From Auricularia sp. M13 (lineage: Eukaryota > Basidiomycota > Agaricomycetes > Auriculariales > Auriculariaceae), in contig CM073196.1 of assembly GCA_037042915.1 (NCBI GenBank), positions 3,410,001-3,474,000 on the forward strand: 64,000 nt of DNA, in the 5' to 3' direction. Below the pieces are notes generated by a model. That model made no database searches, was not told where the DNA came from, and worked only from the letters and a program-made list of their open reading frames with translations. A program made the position numbers and the translations under genes. This document shows, in pieces, positions 22,165-33,229 of the stretch; within the stretch, counting starts at the first letter, position 1, and each line of letters starts with the position of its first letter.

Positions 22165-24268
22165 TTCATATTCTGGTGTCGCAGCTGAGTACAGGAAATA
22201 CAATAAAAACCGCTTTTCTTCTGCATTTCGCAGCCTTCTGCTAGCGGTCGCCGTGCATGTGCGCGCCACCAATAAGCTACGAAACGGGCCGACAAGGGCG
22301 CATGGATCAGCTTTCGTCCCTCATTGCTCAACTCGCTGCCGTCTGCACTGACAGCGATCACGACGTTCTATGTTACGCATTATGGAGGCTACGTATAGCT
22401 ATCCACGGCGATCGGACTGAAGACCAGAACTCAGCGAGCTGGGATCGCTTGTAGATGAGCTCGTTCGCTGTGCACCGCGCGCTATCCACGCAGTTGCTCA
22501 GGAAAGAATATGCGTACCACACATTCGCCTTTACTTTGTGCGCGAGTGGAGCGTCTAGGAACGGCTCCGAGCTCGATGGTCTAGAAGCTCCCTAGCCATG
22601 GGCATCGGCGAGCACGGCTGAATTCCCAGCCGCTATCCAAGTTGGCATGCATATGCGTCAGCAACTTGTAGCCTTCGCAAGACCGCCTCTTCCTCTTTCA
22701 ACAGGTTGGATCAACGCTCCCCTTCGTACCTCGTCCCGTTGTCTCATCGCTGATGCACTGGCATTTCGTTTCATAGGTCCCGCGCGCGCACGACGCTGGC
22801 CCTGGCATTGTAATGACCTTTCAGTGCTATTGCATTTTCGCGTACTGGTACTCGGGTGGGGTTCGAGGTGTGAAGAAGGGAAACCGTGGCTAAGCTGATA
22901 ACAACAGTCATTCTCAGGCTGGCGCGGGGGACAACCGAAGACGAGTCACTGGGGAGTTTTTTGAGGGACTGCGGACACCGTGAGCTCCAACGTATTTGCG
23001 TGTGGCTGTCCAGGCATAGGGCTGCGTCTGCGCATCTTCACTTTTCTACATCTCTCACATGACATTTCTGCTCACTGACAGTGACAGCGAAGCGTTTCAG
23101 CAGTTTATTCCAGTGCCTCGCGACGAGCGGAGAAATGCTATTGATGCTTGGCATGGCTCACGAGATGGATGCTCCGCGAGCACGGGGAGCAACTGGGTAT
23201 GTGAATCTGTGTCATGTGCGAATCCTCACAGCCTCGCATTGAGCTTTGGACGCTCAAGTTTCAAGTCCCAACGAAATTACAGTACAGTAATTGCAAGGTG
23301 AAACTCCAGACGTCACGGAAGGCGGGATTATAGTTCAACTGGTGCGAGATTGCAAGGGCTTCACACTCGCGGTTCGGTCAATGGTAAGTACGTCGTTCGG
23401 CTTGACGCATGTGCCCATGTATGCATCACCGTAACTGAAACCATAAAACAATCAGCCAAGGAGACAGGCTGCGTACGCCAGGTGGGTCTTGACGCAGGGG
23501 TATAATGTACTGTATGCAGGCAAGCGCCATGGCCGGGTCCGCAATGACAGGATCGTGATGCCCGCAGAGTCTGAGTCTCTTGCGCGCAGCACCATAACGT
23601 AACGTATTATGCAGTCTCCGAGGATCCTCCCGAAGACGCGCCGGGACGGCTTGACTATCCCTGCTTTTCTAAGGGCAACCAAGACTCTTGCGTGTGATCC
23701 AGTATCGCATGGATTGGTACGGAATATTGCTAACGTTTCCAAAGTATCCAGTCCTTTCCGCCCAGGTATCTGTGCACGACCGAGAAAACCGACATCACTT
23801 GTACCTAACTGCGATTCCGGAGGATTCGAAAGCCATCTGTCCAAGTATACATACTTGCATTAGCACCCTGGTTCGCCACCCGCATGACGGAGCAACGCTA
23901 TGACTCCGCAGACCAATTCCTCACAGAGCGTACCTCCCCACGATGAGGAATATGAGAACTCCTTACCGCTAGCAGAGCATTAGGTATTTTGTCTGGGAGA
24001 TGTTCGGACCACATGCCGCAACTCGGATGACTCGGAGCAGGGGATCCACCCACTCTTCTTGGCACTCACACAAGTCAAGTATCCAACTGTCCAATCGCCT
24101 GTCAATGATGCTGCGGACAGGTGGATCCCGCAGCCCGCGAATCCTTGATACACTTGTAAACAGCAGGCGGTGGCGTGGGAGGTCGGGAGGAGGAAGAACA
24201 CATAAAAGCCAGGCCAGCTGCTGTCCCCCATTCCCCATCCCCACCAGATCAGCCATCCCAGAGTGAAA
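22165..24268. other. Intergenic, about 2.1 kb, no supported gene
   Basis: One candidate piece is at 23059-23390: a frame starting MTFLLTDSDSEAFQQF followed, after possible introns, by EGGIIVQLVRDCKGFTLAVR and a GTAAGT donor. I could not extend this into a complete gene, and the following sequence has stops in all frames. A second fragment near 23600 reads PPEDAPGRLDYPCFSKGN. They may be remnants of a single small gene. Nothing else is seen. Confidence 0.4.
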
Positions 24269-24676
24269 ATGCGCGCCGTCTCTCTCGCTGCTGTCTTCCT
24301 CTTCGCAGCTACCGCCTTCGCCGGTGCGTTCTCCCTCTTTCCCTCTTGTTTTCCGCCCCCGCTGACGGCGTGGTCGTAGGCAAGGGCCAGATCTGCACTG
24401 ACCCGAACCGCCCGGGGCGTAAGGTCCACTACCAGATCACCAAGGACTGCTGCGCGGCTGTGAAGCAGAACACCTACTTCGACGAGGTCGGCCAGCGCTG
24501 CGTCGGCAAGGGCGGATGCGCCGACAACGCCGGTGCGTCTTTCTGCACATTCATTGTATATTCGATGGCTGACATTTCTGGGCTCAGTCAACACCGGCGA
24601 GATGGTCAAGTGCTGCGCATCGCGCGGCGCGGGCAGCTGGGAGGTGGGCTGCAGGGTCCCCAGCGACTACAACTAA
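24269..24676 (+). CDS. Small secreted cysteine-rich protein
   Basis: Three exons (24269-24323, 24380-24533, about 24589-24676) give roughly 98 residues. The first exon encodes a typical signal peptide (MRAVSLAAVFLFAATAFAG) with cleavage predicted near its end. The mature part carries eight cysteines in the order C-CC-C-C-CC-C: GQICTDP, TKDCCAAV, GQRCVGKGGCADN, VKCCASR and VGCRVPSDYN at the C-terminus. The order recalls hydrophobins, but the spacings (about 17, 15, 5, 12 and 11 residues) and the charged sequence do not fit that family. It is best called a small secreted disulfide-rich protein of the effector-like type; function unknown. Confidence 0.75.
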
Positions 24677-25535
24677 AAGTTTCGTCCTGTAATGAGCGGA
24701 TTAGTGTTCCGTATAATCCGACTGGGATCTCTGTTCAATGCTACTCGCAAGTTGAAGTCAACTATGAGGCTTCCTGCGTGATGCATGTGCGCGAGGAGGG
24801 TGCGGCTGCTGAAGACCTCATGCGGCTGCTTCGCCCGTCCTTGAATGATGTGATGAGTCTCAGTGTCAAGAGCGCTGTCGAACGCTTTGACAGCTTGCTA
24901 GATGGCCAGTTGCAAAGTCCTTCAAATTTTAGGGCGCTCTATACGATACTGCCGCAGGGGATGCGGTGTCTGAGCCGCTCGCTTCATTCATGCATGCAAC
25001 GTTTACTGAATCATGTTCGCGAGACGCCCGTCTGCCGAGCGGTTGCGATGCAGAACTCATTTACTGTACAATGTAACTTAGTTGTACCTAAACTCCACCA
25101 GTTTTGTCGACTGATGTAACTTTCGATGGTTAGACAATTATTTGTCCAAATACTGCTGTCTCGGACTTGACCGGCGCTTCTTGTGTCACCACCGATCTTG
25201 CTGTCCCGCGAAACCGTCGCATGACTGCAAAACTCAGCAACTAGATATAGGTAAATGTGGTGCATATGGGACCAGAGAAACCGGATATGGCGGCCTACGA
25301 AACGCGGGAGGCAGTTATCAAACTGTCAGACACAGAGTGGCCCGAGTTCTTGTATTCGACAAAGAGGTCAATGAAAGACTAACCAATGTAATGCGCATCT
25401 AGCCCTGAGCTCAAGGAGGTGAATGATGGCCTTCCTTTGCACCATTGTGCTTACCATGATTCCAGTGGCTTGAGGCAGGCAATCAGCCCATAATTGCGAC
25501 AACCAGTCTTGAAAAGCCTGCAAACTTGCTCCGCA
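24677..25535. other. Intergenic
   Basis: The frame of the preceding gene's last exon region happens to remain open to 25119, but the spliced small protein ends at 24676 and nothing supports a second gene. The remainder holds only short chance frames. Confidence 0.4.
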
Positions 25536-26467
25536 CCTACCACCCACCTTACCGCCTGACACACCGACGGACTTCGCGCTCGACATCCCACCACACCGAC
25601 GGACTTCGCGCTCGACATCCCACCACACCGACGGACTTCGCGCTCGACATCCCACTCCGCGATGGCCGCGTGGCAAAGACGCGCGTCTTCAAGTCATCGC
25701 AGCCTTCATCAATTCCCTATGCACTGGTTGTATATATCTACGGCGGCGAATTCGTCGTCTGAGAGTCGACGCATGTCGCCGTGTTGGTCCAGTCCATTGC
25801 GGAGGCTACAGGCGCCGTCGTCGTTGTACCCAGCTATCGCCTCCCTCCCGCACATCCTGTTCCTGCTGCGCCGAACGACATCTGGGGTGCTCTCCTGGCT
25901 TGCGAATCCCGAGAGCGCAGCAAAAAATTGGCGCCGACACATCTACAGGACTCATCATTGGCGGTGTGAGCGCGGGCGGCAACCTCGCGGCAGTGACGGC
26001 GGATCGCAACATTGCGGAGTGTCCGCAGGGCACGGCACCGCTCACAGGCGTCATTCTAGCCAATCCGTAACTCCTGGAGTTGTACCCAAAAGCACAAGCC
26101 GCTGTGGTTTCGCTGCGAGCAGAACTACGAGGCGCTCATGATCTTCGACGGCAGTACAAGCCCGACATCCATTCGCCCCAGTTCTCGCCGTTCAATGCGC
26201 CGTTGCCACAATGTCTGTCGCCATCCTACATTCAGCTATGCGGGCAGAATCCTCTTCGTGATGGCGCGCGGTGTACGAGCGCGTCATGAGGGAGAAGGCC
26301 ATGAAGACGAGGGTGGACGTCTATCCTGGTGTCCCGCATGGTCATGGCAGCATGTACCCCGGACTAAAGAAAGCACTCAAGGCCAAAGTTGACTTGGTCA
26401 AGGGCACGAGGTGGTTATTAGAGAAAGAAGTCGGGGACGAGGAGCCTGGTTGGTGTAGCGTATGCTA
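25536..26467 (+). pseudogene. Decayed alpha/beta hydrolase (esterase/lipase type)
   Basis: Successive pieces in different frames align with an alpha/beta-hydrolase-3 type enzyme: LRDGRVAKTRVF, YALVVYIYGGEF (oxyanion region, normally HGGG-like), TGAVVVVPSYRLPPAHP, a nucleophile-elbow region GGVSAGGNLAAVTA, ELYPKAQ, QYKPDIHSPQFSPFNAP, LCGQNPLRDGA, RVDVYPGVPHG (catalytic histidine) and TRWLLEKEVGDEE. An in-frame TGA follows GGEFVV, a stop lies after ILANP, and frame changes occur near 25900 and 26280. No set of introns repairs all of these. The N-terminal part contains a 32-bp tandem triplication. A related broken copy lies at 32113-33229. Confidence 0.75.
25561..25655. repeat. 32-bp tandem repeat, three copies
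   Basis: Units at 25561-25592, 25593-25624 and 25625-25655 are identical apart from the last base of the third. The unit begins ACACCGACGGACTTCGCGCT. Since 32 is not a multiple of three, each added unit shifts the reading frame of the hydrolase remnant, so the expansion itself may have inactivated the gene. Confidence 0.9.
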
Positions 26468-27026
26468 GCAGTACCTTCAATTGCCGTTCATGCTTATATC
26501 AGACACACCGCTGAATATAGCGTTGGACGCTTCATCATCCCATCGCTATTGTTTTAGTTACCCTGAGACTTTACCCAGCCAGAGTTCTTGAAAATAAGAG
26601 GCCGAACAATCCGCGGTGCAGCACTGCATTGATCGGAGCCGCGCCATCCACGTGGAACAGGATGCAATTGCTAGGCACGGAGCTTGGATTGCGTTGACCT
26701 GTATGAGATTCAGGGGATTAACTGAGTCGAAAAAATCATATGAAGCCGCATGCAATGGAATTAAACCTGATCTCTGAGGCGCAACCAAAATTCGAACAAG
26801 ACCGTACGCCTCACATGCTTTGCAGTAAGACATCCGGGTCGATCCAGAGATTACAACAGCGATTCTTCGTGGTTCTTGTGAGAAGAGCAGTCACTGGATC
26901 TGTCGCTATTGTGCATGGTCGTCTGCATGGCGAGCCTGAAACGGCGAGGCGCGCAACAACACTGCTTTGGTCTTCGGATCCATCCGCACCTTTTCCTCTC
27001 GCCAAGGGGCGAGCATTCCGCCAGCC
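26468..27026. other. Intergenic upstream of PHO85
   Basis: This should hold the PHO85 promoter and the 3' side of the hydrolase remnant. A frame at 26740-27063 overlaps the PHO85 start and has no protein-like features. Nothing else is seen. Confidence 0.5.
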
Positions 27027-28502
27027 ATGTCCGCCAAACCTCCCGGTGCGTAAAGTGCTATAATGATTTTATTTAGTGCTAATCGCTGCCCATCCACAGC
27101 CGCCACCGCTGCGATGAACTACATCCAGCTGGAGAAGCTTGGCGAGGGTGTGTAGCGCCTTGGAATTATGCGCTCGGTGCTGACGTGTTCGCTCTGCAGG
27201 CACCTATGCCACGGTGTACAAGGTGCGCAGCTCATATGCCGCGTGTAAAATTCAATAATATTCATAAAATTTGCAGGGTCGGTCGCGGACGACCAACGAG
27301 ATTGTGGCTCTCAAGGAAATCCATCTGGACGCCGAGGAGGGCACGCCGTCGACGGCCATCCGCGAGATCTCGCTCATGAAGGAGCTCAAGCACCCCAACA
27401 TCCTGCGGCTGCACGACGTGATCCACACGGAGGCCAAGCTGGTGCTCATCTTTGAGTACTGCGACCAGGACCTCAAGCGCTACATGGACACTCACGGCGA
27501 CCGCGGCGCGCTCGACCCGATAACCGTGCGCAGCTTCATGTTCCAGCTGCTGCGCGGCATCGCATTCTGCCACGACAACCGCGTGCTGCACCGCGACCTC
27601 AAGCCGCAGAACATCCTCATCAACAAGAAGAACGAGCTCAAGATCGGCGATTTTGGCCTTGCGCGCGCGTTCGGCGTGCCCGTCAACACATTCTCCAACG
27701 AGGTGCGCATTTTGCTGCAAATTTTCCTAGGTTAGAAATCTCTGACGAGGTTGCCACCGGAAGGTCGTCACGCTGTGGTACCGCGCGCCGGACGTGCTGC
27801 TCGGCTCGCGCACGTACAGCACCTCCATCGACACCTGGTCGTGCGGCTGCATTTTTGCGGAGATGATCTCGGGCGTCCCGCTCTTCCGCGGGCGCGACAA
27901 CAACGACCAGCTCCTACACATAATGCGCATCATCGGCACGCCGAGCGACGCCGTCCTCCGCAAGATAGCCACCGATTCGGTGCGTCTTTTTGTCTTGTAT
28001 TTGCTCGCTGGGCTAATTCCTCGCAAAGCCCGAGGTCACGATCCGCCAGTTCTCGCGCTTCCCCAAAGTCCCGTTCCAGCAGGTCCTGCCGAAAGCCCCG
28101 CCAGCAGCGGTGGACCTGCTCGACAAGATCCTGCAGTTCGAGCCGTCAGCGCGTCTTCCGCCGGGCGAAGCGATCAAGCACGCATACTTCACGCAGCCGG
28201 TGTCAGCGCAGCCCGTGTACCCGACGTACCAGCCCATGACTGTCGCGCCGATGCAGACGCAGTATTACCACCACGGGCAGCAGCAGCAGCCGGTATACCA
28301 CGACCCGTACGCCGCGCAGTACGCCGCGCAGATGCAGCAGCAGGCGCAGTTTGCTGCCCAGGCGCAAGCTCAGGCGCAGGCTCAGGCTGCCGCGCAGGCG
28401 CATGCACAAGCACAGGCTCAGGCGGCCGCGCAGGCTCAGGCGCAGCAGCAGTATGCTGCCCAGGGCGGGTATCCGCATACGATGTATGCCCCGCCGCGCT
28501 GA
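27027..28502 (+). CDS. PHO85: Cyclin-dependent protein kinase, Pho85 type
   Basis: This is a serine/threonine kinase activated by Pho80/Pcl-type cyclins, controlling phosphate and nutrient signalling and the cell cycle. Six exons join as [30 protein letters not shown] (completing the Gly-rich loop), [20 protein letters not shown] with the catalytic lysine, the cyclin-binding helix [49 protein letters not shown], and an exon beginning [15 protein letters not shown]. The helix reading [19 protein letters not shown] and the short insert identify Pho85 rather than Cdc28. After the kinase core a tail of about 90 residues is extremely Gln/Ala-rich with many QA dipeptides. Such a tail is absent from yeast Pho85. 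Confidence 0.93.
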
Positions 28503-29256
28503 GGTCAAGGTGCAATTCACTTCTCAAATTTTTTCCATTTCTTCCTTCATCAGAAATCTGCTTTGCGCTGCTTCCTTCTCTATTCAACTCAACTCACGAA
28601 CACGCCTACGTTCTCCGTTCCCTCGCCATGCTTTCCAAAAGAATCGTTCTCGGTCCAATGCTATCTGTGTTCCGTCACCCTTCCTCTCCCTTGTCTACAT
28701 AAGTGCCAAATGTACTTGTAATGCCTCCTCCCCAACCTCCCTCCCCGCCCATCTCCTCGCGGACATTGATATCATGGGTTCTTTCCTTCTGCTGCTCTGT
28801 TGTATGTTGTATGCTAATGCCTCGCGCAAAAACATAGACGTTGAACGTTCCGAATCGATGTGCTCAGCGGGATTCTGAAGGCAGTTCATACTCAGGTTCC
28901 GAAGTGACCGCGCGCCCGGGGAGTTTGGACAAGAAGGAATTCTTTCGAACACTGGAAGGGCCGGTGTCACCTTCACTGTTAGGAAATAGGCGTGGCGGGT
29001 GAGAAAAGGTACAGGTCCGATCGATTAGGGCTTAGGCTTAGGGTGCAATACAGCGCATCGTACAGGGAGATGTGCGGTCTAAGTGGGTAGGGGGAGTGGT
29101 AGGGTACGTAGAGCCTGATCTCGACGGCGCAAGGGACAAGGGACCACCAAGCCTGTGCCTGTGTTTTGCGCTTGCATTCCGCCTCATGGGCGACATCCTG
29201 TTGCGCATCAGATGGAAGGCATCCCACTGCGCCTGCGCCTCAGGTGAGCAAGGGGG
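28503..29256. other. Intergenic between converging genes
   Basis: This holds the 3' regions of PHO85 (plus) and bL27m (minus); the plus strand is C/T-rich at 28520-28780. A short telomere-like stretch of TTAGGG-related units lies at 29025-29043. No gene is seen. Confidence 0.5.
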
Positions 29257-29891
29257 TTATTGCTTTTGTTGCGGGTGGAAGGTCTGCACGGTGGGGCTGC
29301 TGACACCGTTGAGCTCGACGAGGCCGAAGTAGCGCGAGCGGCCGAGCGCGGCCTCGTCGCGCGGCAGCTTCTCGCCGCGGTTGAGGACGACGCCGACGTA
29401 GCGGCGGTCGCGCAGGCCCCACTTGCGCGTGTAGAAGCGCACGAAGCCCGGCACGACGGCGTAGATCGTGTGGTCGCGGCCCATTTTCACCTGGGTCTCA
29501 TTGAGCACATTATGGTTTGGGATGAGGCATAAGACTGAGACGGACGTGCTGGCCCGGGTGGAAGTGCGTGCCGCGTTGGCGGATGATGATGTTGCCCGGG
29601 ATGACAGGTTCATCTGAATGTTCACAATTTGTAGCAATTAAGATTCGGATTTAGTCGCTGGTCGCGCAGAGTCGTACCTGAGAATTTTTTAACACCAAGT
29701 CGCTTGCCTGCGGTGCCTCCGCTGCGGCCTCCGGAGCCGCTAACGCGCTTTGTGGCCGTGCGGACTTGGCCCCAGACTACAACAGACAACCGCAAAGAAA
29801 ATTGAGATAAATAGAGCCCCTAGACAAGAAGGCATAACGCACGGCTGAGCGCGGGCTTGAGGCGCTGGGCGGCGAAGCGCAGGGCCTGCAT
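29257..29891 (-). CDS. MRP7: Mitochondrial large-subunit ribosomal protein bL27m
   Basis: This is a component of the mitochondrial 54S subunit near the peptidyl-transferase centre. Four exons join into [16 protein letters not shown] (basic, amphipathic, fitting a mitochondrial presequence), [68 protein letters not shown] and a C-terminal extension ending [11 protein letters not shown]. The residues [10 protein letters not shown] and GRDHT are diagnostic of the L27 family. It is divergently arranged with SKP1, with 101 bp between the start codons. Confidence 0.92.
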
Positions 29892-29992
29892 GGCGACACT
29901 GGGCTAGAAAATGAACGCGGCAGACTCCGGCGGGCGTTCAATCTCTTGTCTCCCAACCTCGACCTTCTCCAGCCGCCTCCGCACCCAACACA
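29892..29992. promoter_or_regulatory. Shared divergent promoter, bL27m / SKP1
   Basis: The two start codons face away from each other with only 101 bp between them, so the 5' untranslated regions and core promoters of both genes must overlap or be very short. The SKP1 side is C/T-rich directly before the ATG, a common fungal feature. Confidence 0.7.
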
Positions 29993-30757
29993 ATGGTCAA
30001 CCTCGTCACGTCCGACAACGAGACCTTCAACGTCGACAAGGACGTTGCCGAGCGCTCGGTGCTCATCAAGAACATGCTTGAGGGTGCGCCATTGTTCCTC
30101 TATTGCCCGCCCTGGCCCGGTGCCACAATGCACCGAAAAATCTCGCGCTGACGCCCGCCCGCCGCGCAGACGTCGGCGAGTCCGACCAGCCCATCCCGCT
30201 GCCCAACGTCTCCTCGTCCGTGCTGAAGAAGGTGGGCGTCACCATGAAATGTGGCTATGGGTGCGCGGGATGCTTATCAATGCCCCATCGGCCAGGTCTT
30301 GGAGTATTGCGAGCACCACCGTGGCGAGCCGCTGCCCGCCGCCGACGCCGACTCTAACCAGGACGAGACGCGCAAGCGGTCCACCGACATCTCGGAGTGG
30401 GACCAGAAGTTCATCACCGTCGACCAGGAGATGCTCTTCGAGATTATCCTGGCGGCGAACTACCTCGACATCAAGCCTCTCCTGTGAGTGTCTATGCATA
30501 TTGTGGCGGGTCCGAGTCATCGCTGCTGACTGCCCGGCGCTGCGGAATAGGGACGTCGGTTGCAAGACCGTCGCTAACATGATCAAGGGCAAGACGCCCG
30601 AAGAGATCCGCAAGCTCTTCAACATTGTTAACGACTTCACGCCCGAGGAGGAGGCACAAATCAAGAAGGAGAACGTGCGTTGCCCAACTCTATCGCCGCT
30701 CATTAAAGCACCGCCCGCTGACATTGATCTCGTTAGGAATGGGCCGAGGACCGCTAG
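29993..30757 (+). CDS. SKP1: SCF ubiquitin ligase adaptor Skp1
   Basis: Skp1 links F-box proteins to cullin-1 in SCF ubiquitin ligases and also joins other F-box complexes such as RAVE. Five exons give about 162 residues, the usual length: [132 protein letters not shown] and the terminal exon EWAEDR. Both the BTB/POZ-like fold and the C-terminal F-box-binding helices are complete. An F-box protein gene lies 5 kb downstream. Confidence 0.97.
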
Positions 30758-31005
30758 ACGAAGCCTTGCACCTAAATCGCTCCAATTTCCTGCATTTTTG
30801 TTGTCATGTCCTCTGTACTCTCTCGTTTTCGTCGCTCGCATCTGATCGTGCTTGCTCCTATTCTCTCTCTGACCCGAAATAACAAAAGCCGCTTGTCTGC
30901 ATCCCTTCCCCCGCCTATTGGCCTTGCCGGGTGTGAGCTATAAGAATAAGACACGTCCACGCCGTTGCGTCCAGTCTCCTGTTCAGCCTCTTACTTTGAT
31001 ATTCA

Positions 31006-32005
31006 ATGGCGACAGTCCAACTCAGTATCAATCCGCTCACGCCAAATTGTGCGCTGACCGCCGCGACGTCGCTTCCAAGGCGCCGTGACGCTGATGCTCC
31101 ACAGCCATCCCGCCCAGGGAGACCCTGCTCGCCGCCGCGGAGGCCCTGTTGGGCACGGCGGACACGTGGAAGAAGGGCAAGGTCTTTGGCGCCGTCCAGA
31201 GCCTGACACGGCCGAAGCAGAAGGACGACCCCGCGGGCTGCCCGCCGTACCACGCCCGCCTGTCGACCCATGCCGCCGACGAATGCTCCTTTGAGGAGTT
31301 CTGGGACGGCCTCGGCGTAAATCGCGCGAACAATGAAGTCGAGTGCGTTATCTCCGGTCGCGCCGCGGCGATTGGGCTCGCTCGACGCTGACGCTCGTCG
31401 CCAGGTATATCGCGGAAATCAAGGAGGCGAGCCTGGTGCAGCAGCTGAACGAGCACGACGCCGTGTACAGCATGCTCTACGTCTTCCCACCGCCGCTGCA
31501 GCCGCGCGTGTTCACCGTGCTCCAGGCCGTCTTCCGCGCCCCGGACAAGGACGAGTTCGTCGTCGTGCAGCTGCCGGTGGACGTCAGCGCGAGCGAAGAG
31601 CTCAAGGACAAGGACCACGAGTGGCGCGGGCATGCGCACGGACATGCGCATGTGGTGCGCGGCCGCTATGCGAGCGTTGAGCGCCTTCGCAAGCTCGAGG
31701 ATGGCAGGGTCGAGTGGCTGTATGTGCTCGTCGTCTCTATCAATGACTACACGAGCTGATTGAGCGCTAGGATGGCGACGAGCTCGGCGGCGGGAGGCAA
31801 TATCCCGCAGTTCGTGCAGGATATGAGCATCCCGGGCCAGATCGCACATGTAAGTCGGCCTCTGCATGCACTGAAGATTTACGCTAAGTTATGTTCTTTG
31901 CAGGACGTGCCCAAGTTCATCGCTTGGGCGAAGACACGCCGCGAGAAGAAGCAGGCAGCGCCTGCTCCAGCTGCACCAGATGCTGCTGCCGCAGACGCGT
32001 CGTAG
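31006..32005 (+). CDS. DUF3074 (START-like fold) protein
   Basis: Exons join MATVQLSINPLTPN to WETLLAAAEALLGTADTWKK, then SFEEFWDGLGVN and EVEYIAEIKEAS. The middle has AVYSMLYVFPPPLQPRVFTV, DEFVVVQLPVDVS, RGRYASVERLRKLEDGRVEW, and finally MATSSAAGGNIPQFVQDMSI, PGQIAHDVPKFIAWAKTRRE with an Ala/Pro tail. This matches the fungal DUF3074 family, a START-like fold with a hydrophobic pocket suspected to hold lipids; its cellular role is not established. The intron following RVEW uses a GTATGT donor and restores the frame after an apparent stop. The family assignment comes from remembered motif order and is moderately sure. Confidence 0.75.
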
Positions 32006-32112
32006 ATAATGGTTTGGCATGTTCATATGTGCTCACGATTCTCTCCTACTAGACCGCCCCATACGTTCTTGTCGAATTCGAATGAGTTGAACTGCACGAG
32101 ACGCAACTCTAC

Positions 32113-33229
32113 CTAGAACGCTGACACAAGCGCCTGTGATGTCCTGAACGCCCTGCCCGCCTCATCGTCCCCGATCTCATTCCCAAGAAGCCACCCGACA
32201 CCCAGGATGAGGCCGCGGTTCGCCCGATACGCGCTTTTCAACGTCGGGAACGCGAAGTTTTGGATGTGCGGCACGCCGGGGTAGACGGTGAGCTGCGTCT
32301 GCACGCCGTTCTCCCGCGTACACCAGCCCGTCGTCGCGCAGCGGGTCCTGGCCCGCGACCTGCATGAACACCGGCGGCAGGCCCGCGGCGCGTTGAACGG
32401 CGAGGCGATGTCTGGTTTGTATTCGGCCAGCAGGAAGCCCATTGCCGCTGCATCGATGACCTGCGCGCGGCTGAGCCATAGCGCGCGCTGGCCTGGCGGG
32501 ACGAGCGGCGCCTCGAGCAGGTACAACACGAGCAGGTACGGCACGAGCAGCGCGACGCCGTCGCGCACGTAGTGCTGCGCCGTTACGGACGCGAGGTTTT
32601 CTCCGGCGCTGACGCCTCCGAGGATGAAGCCCGCGGAGAGGTCGGCGCCCAGCGTGGAGTGATTGGCGGGCTGCGACAGCCACGCGAGCCATCCCACACG
32701 ACGGGGAACTGCGCATGGTGCGAGAGGCGGTACGTCGGCGCGACGACGACCGCGCCCGTCACCGCCGCGAGCGATTTCGCGGTGAGCGCGATGTGCACCG
32801 GCTCGCCCAGCGCCCAACCGCCGCCGTAGAGGTACACGATCAGCGCGCGCGGGCCTGTGTGTGGGTGCGACGCTGGCGAGGTGTAGACGCGCGCCTTTGA
32901 CACGCGCCCGTCGCGCAGTGCGTGTCCGTCGGTATCTCTGTCGGTGGCAGCCCGCGCCAGAATTTCCCGTCTCCTCGAACGACCGACCATCCCCGCCGGC
33001 TTTTCGCCCGCTTTGAGAAGCTGCATGTGTCTGTCAGTCTTCTGGCTTCAGCGAGCGGAGGTGTCATGCATACTTCCTCAAGTTCAGGACTGTCCGCGGT
33101 GTCGCTCTCAGTGTTCTGGAACGTCGTGCTGCACAGCGGTGACGACTCACTTTCTGCTAGCTTTAAAATCACGTCGGGGGTGTCGTAGGCCGCCATCGCG
33201 TCGCGTTCAGGGTGTGTTGGGCTTACCAT
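32113..33229 (-). pseudogene. Second alpha/beta hydrolase, frame-broken
   Basis: The order of conserved blocks matches an alpha/beta-hydrolase-3 enzyme: ALRDGRVSKARVYTS, ALIVYLYGGGWALGEPVHIA, TGAVVVAPTYRLSHHAQFP, WLAWLSQPANHSTLGADLS, the nucleophile elbow GGVSAGENLASVTA, YKPDIASPFNAP, LPPVFMQVAGQDPLRDDGLV, TQLTVYPGVPH and VGWLLGNEIGDDEAG. The frame shifts between FPVVW and WLAWL without a usable intron, shifts again after SPFNAP and shifts back before ENGVQTQL. These three small indels suggest a recently decayed gene; sequence errors in GC-rich runs are the alternative. The N-terminal segment upstream of the hydrolase domain is not recognised. It is a paralogue of the remnant at 25536-26467. 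Confidence 0.65.

Noticed and set aside
24269-24676. Hydrophobin
   Set aside because: Cysteine order fits but spacings (about 17, 15, 5, 12, 11) and the charged composition do not.
24677-25119. Long open frame after the small secreted protein
   Set aside because: It is the same frame remaining open past the true spliced stop; no start context, domain or splice support.
32177-32716. Arg/Ala-rich 179-codon frame over the second hydrolase
   Set aside because: It is a shadow frame, although a short part of it carries the real hydrolase sequence between two indels.
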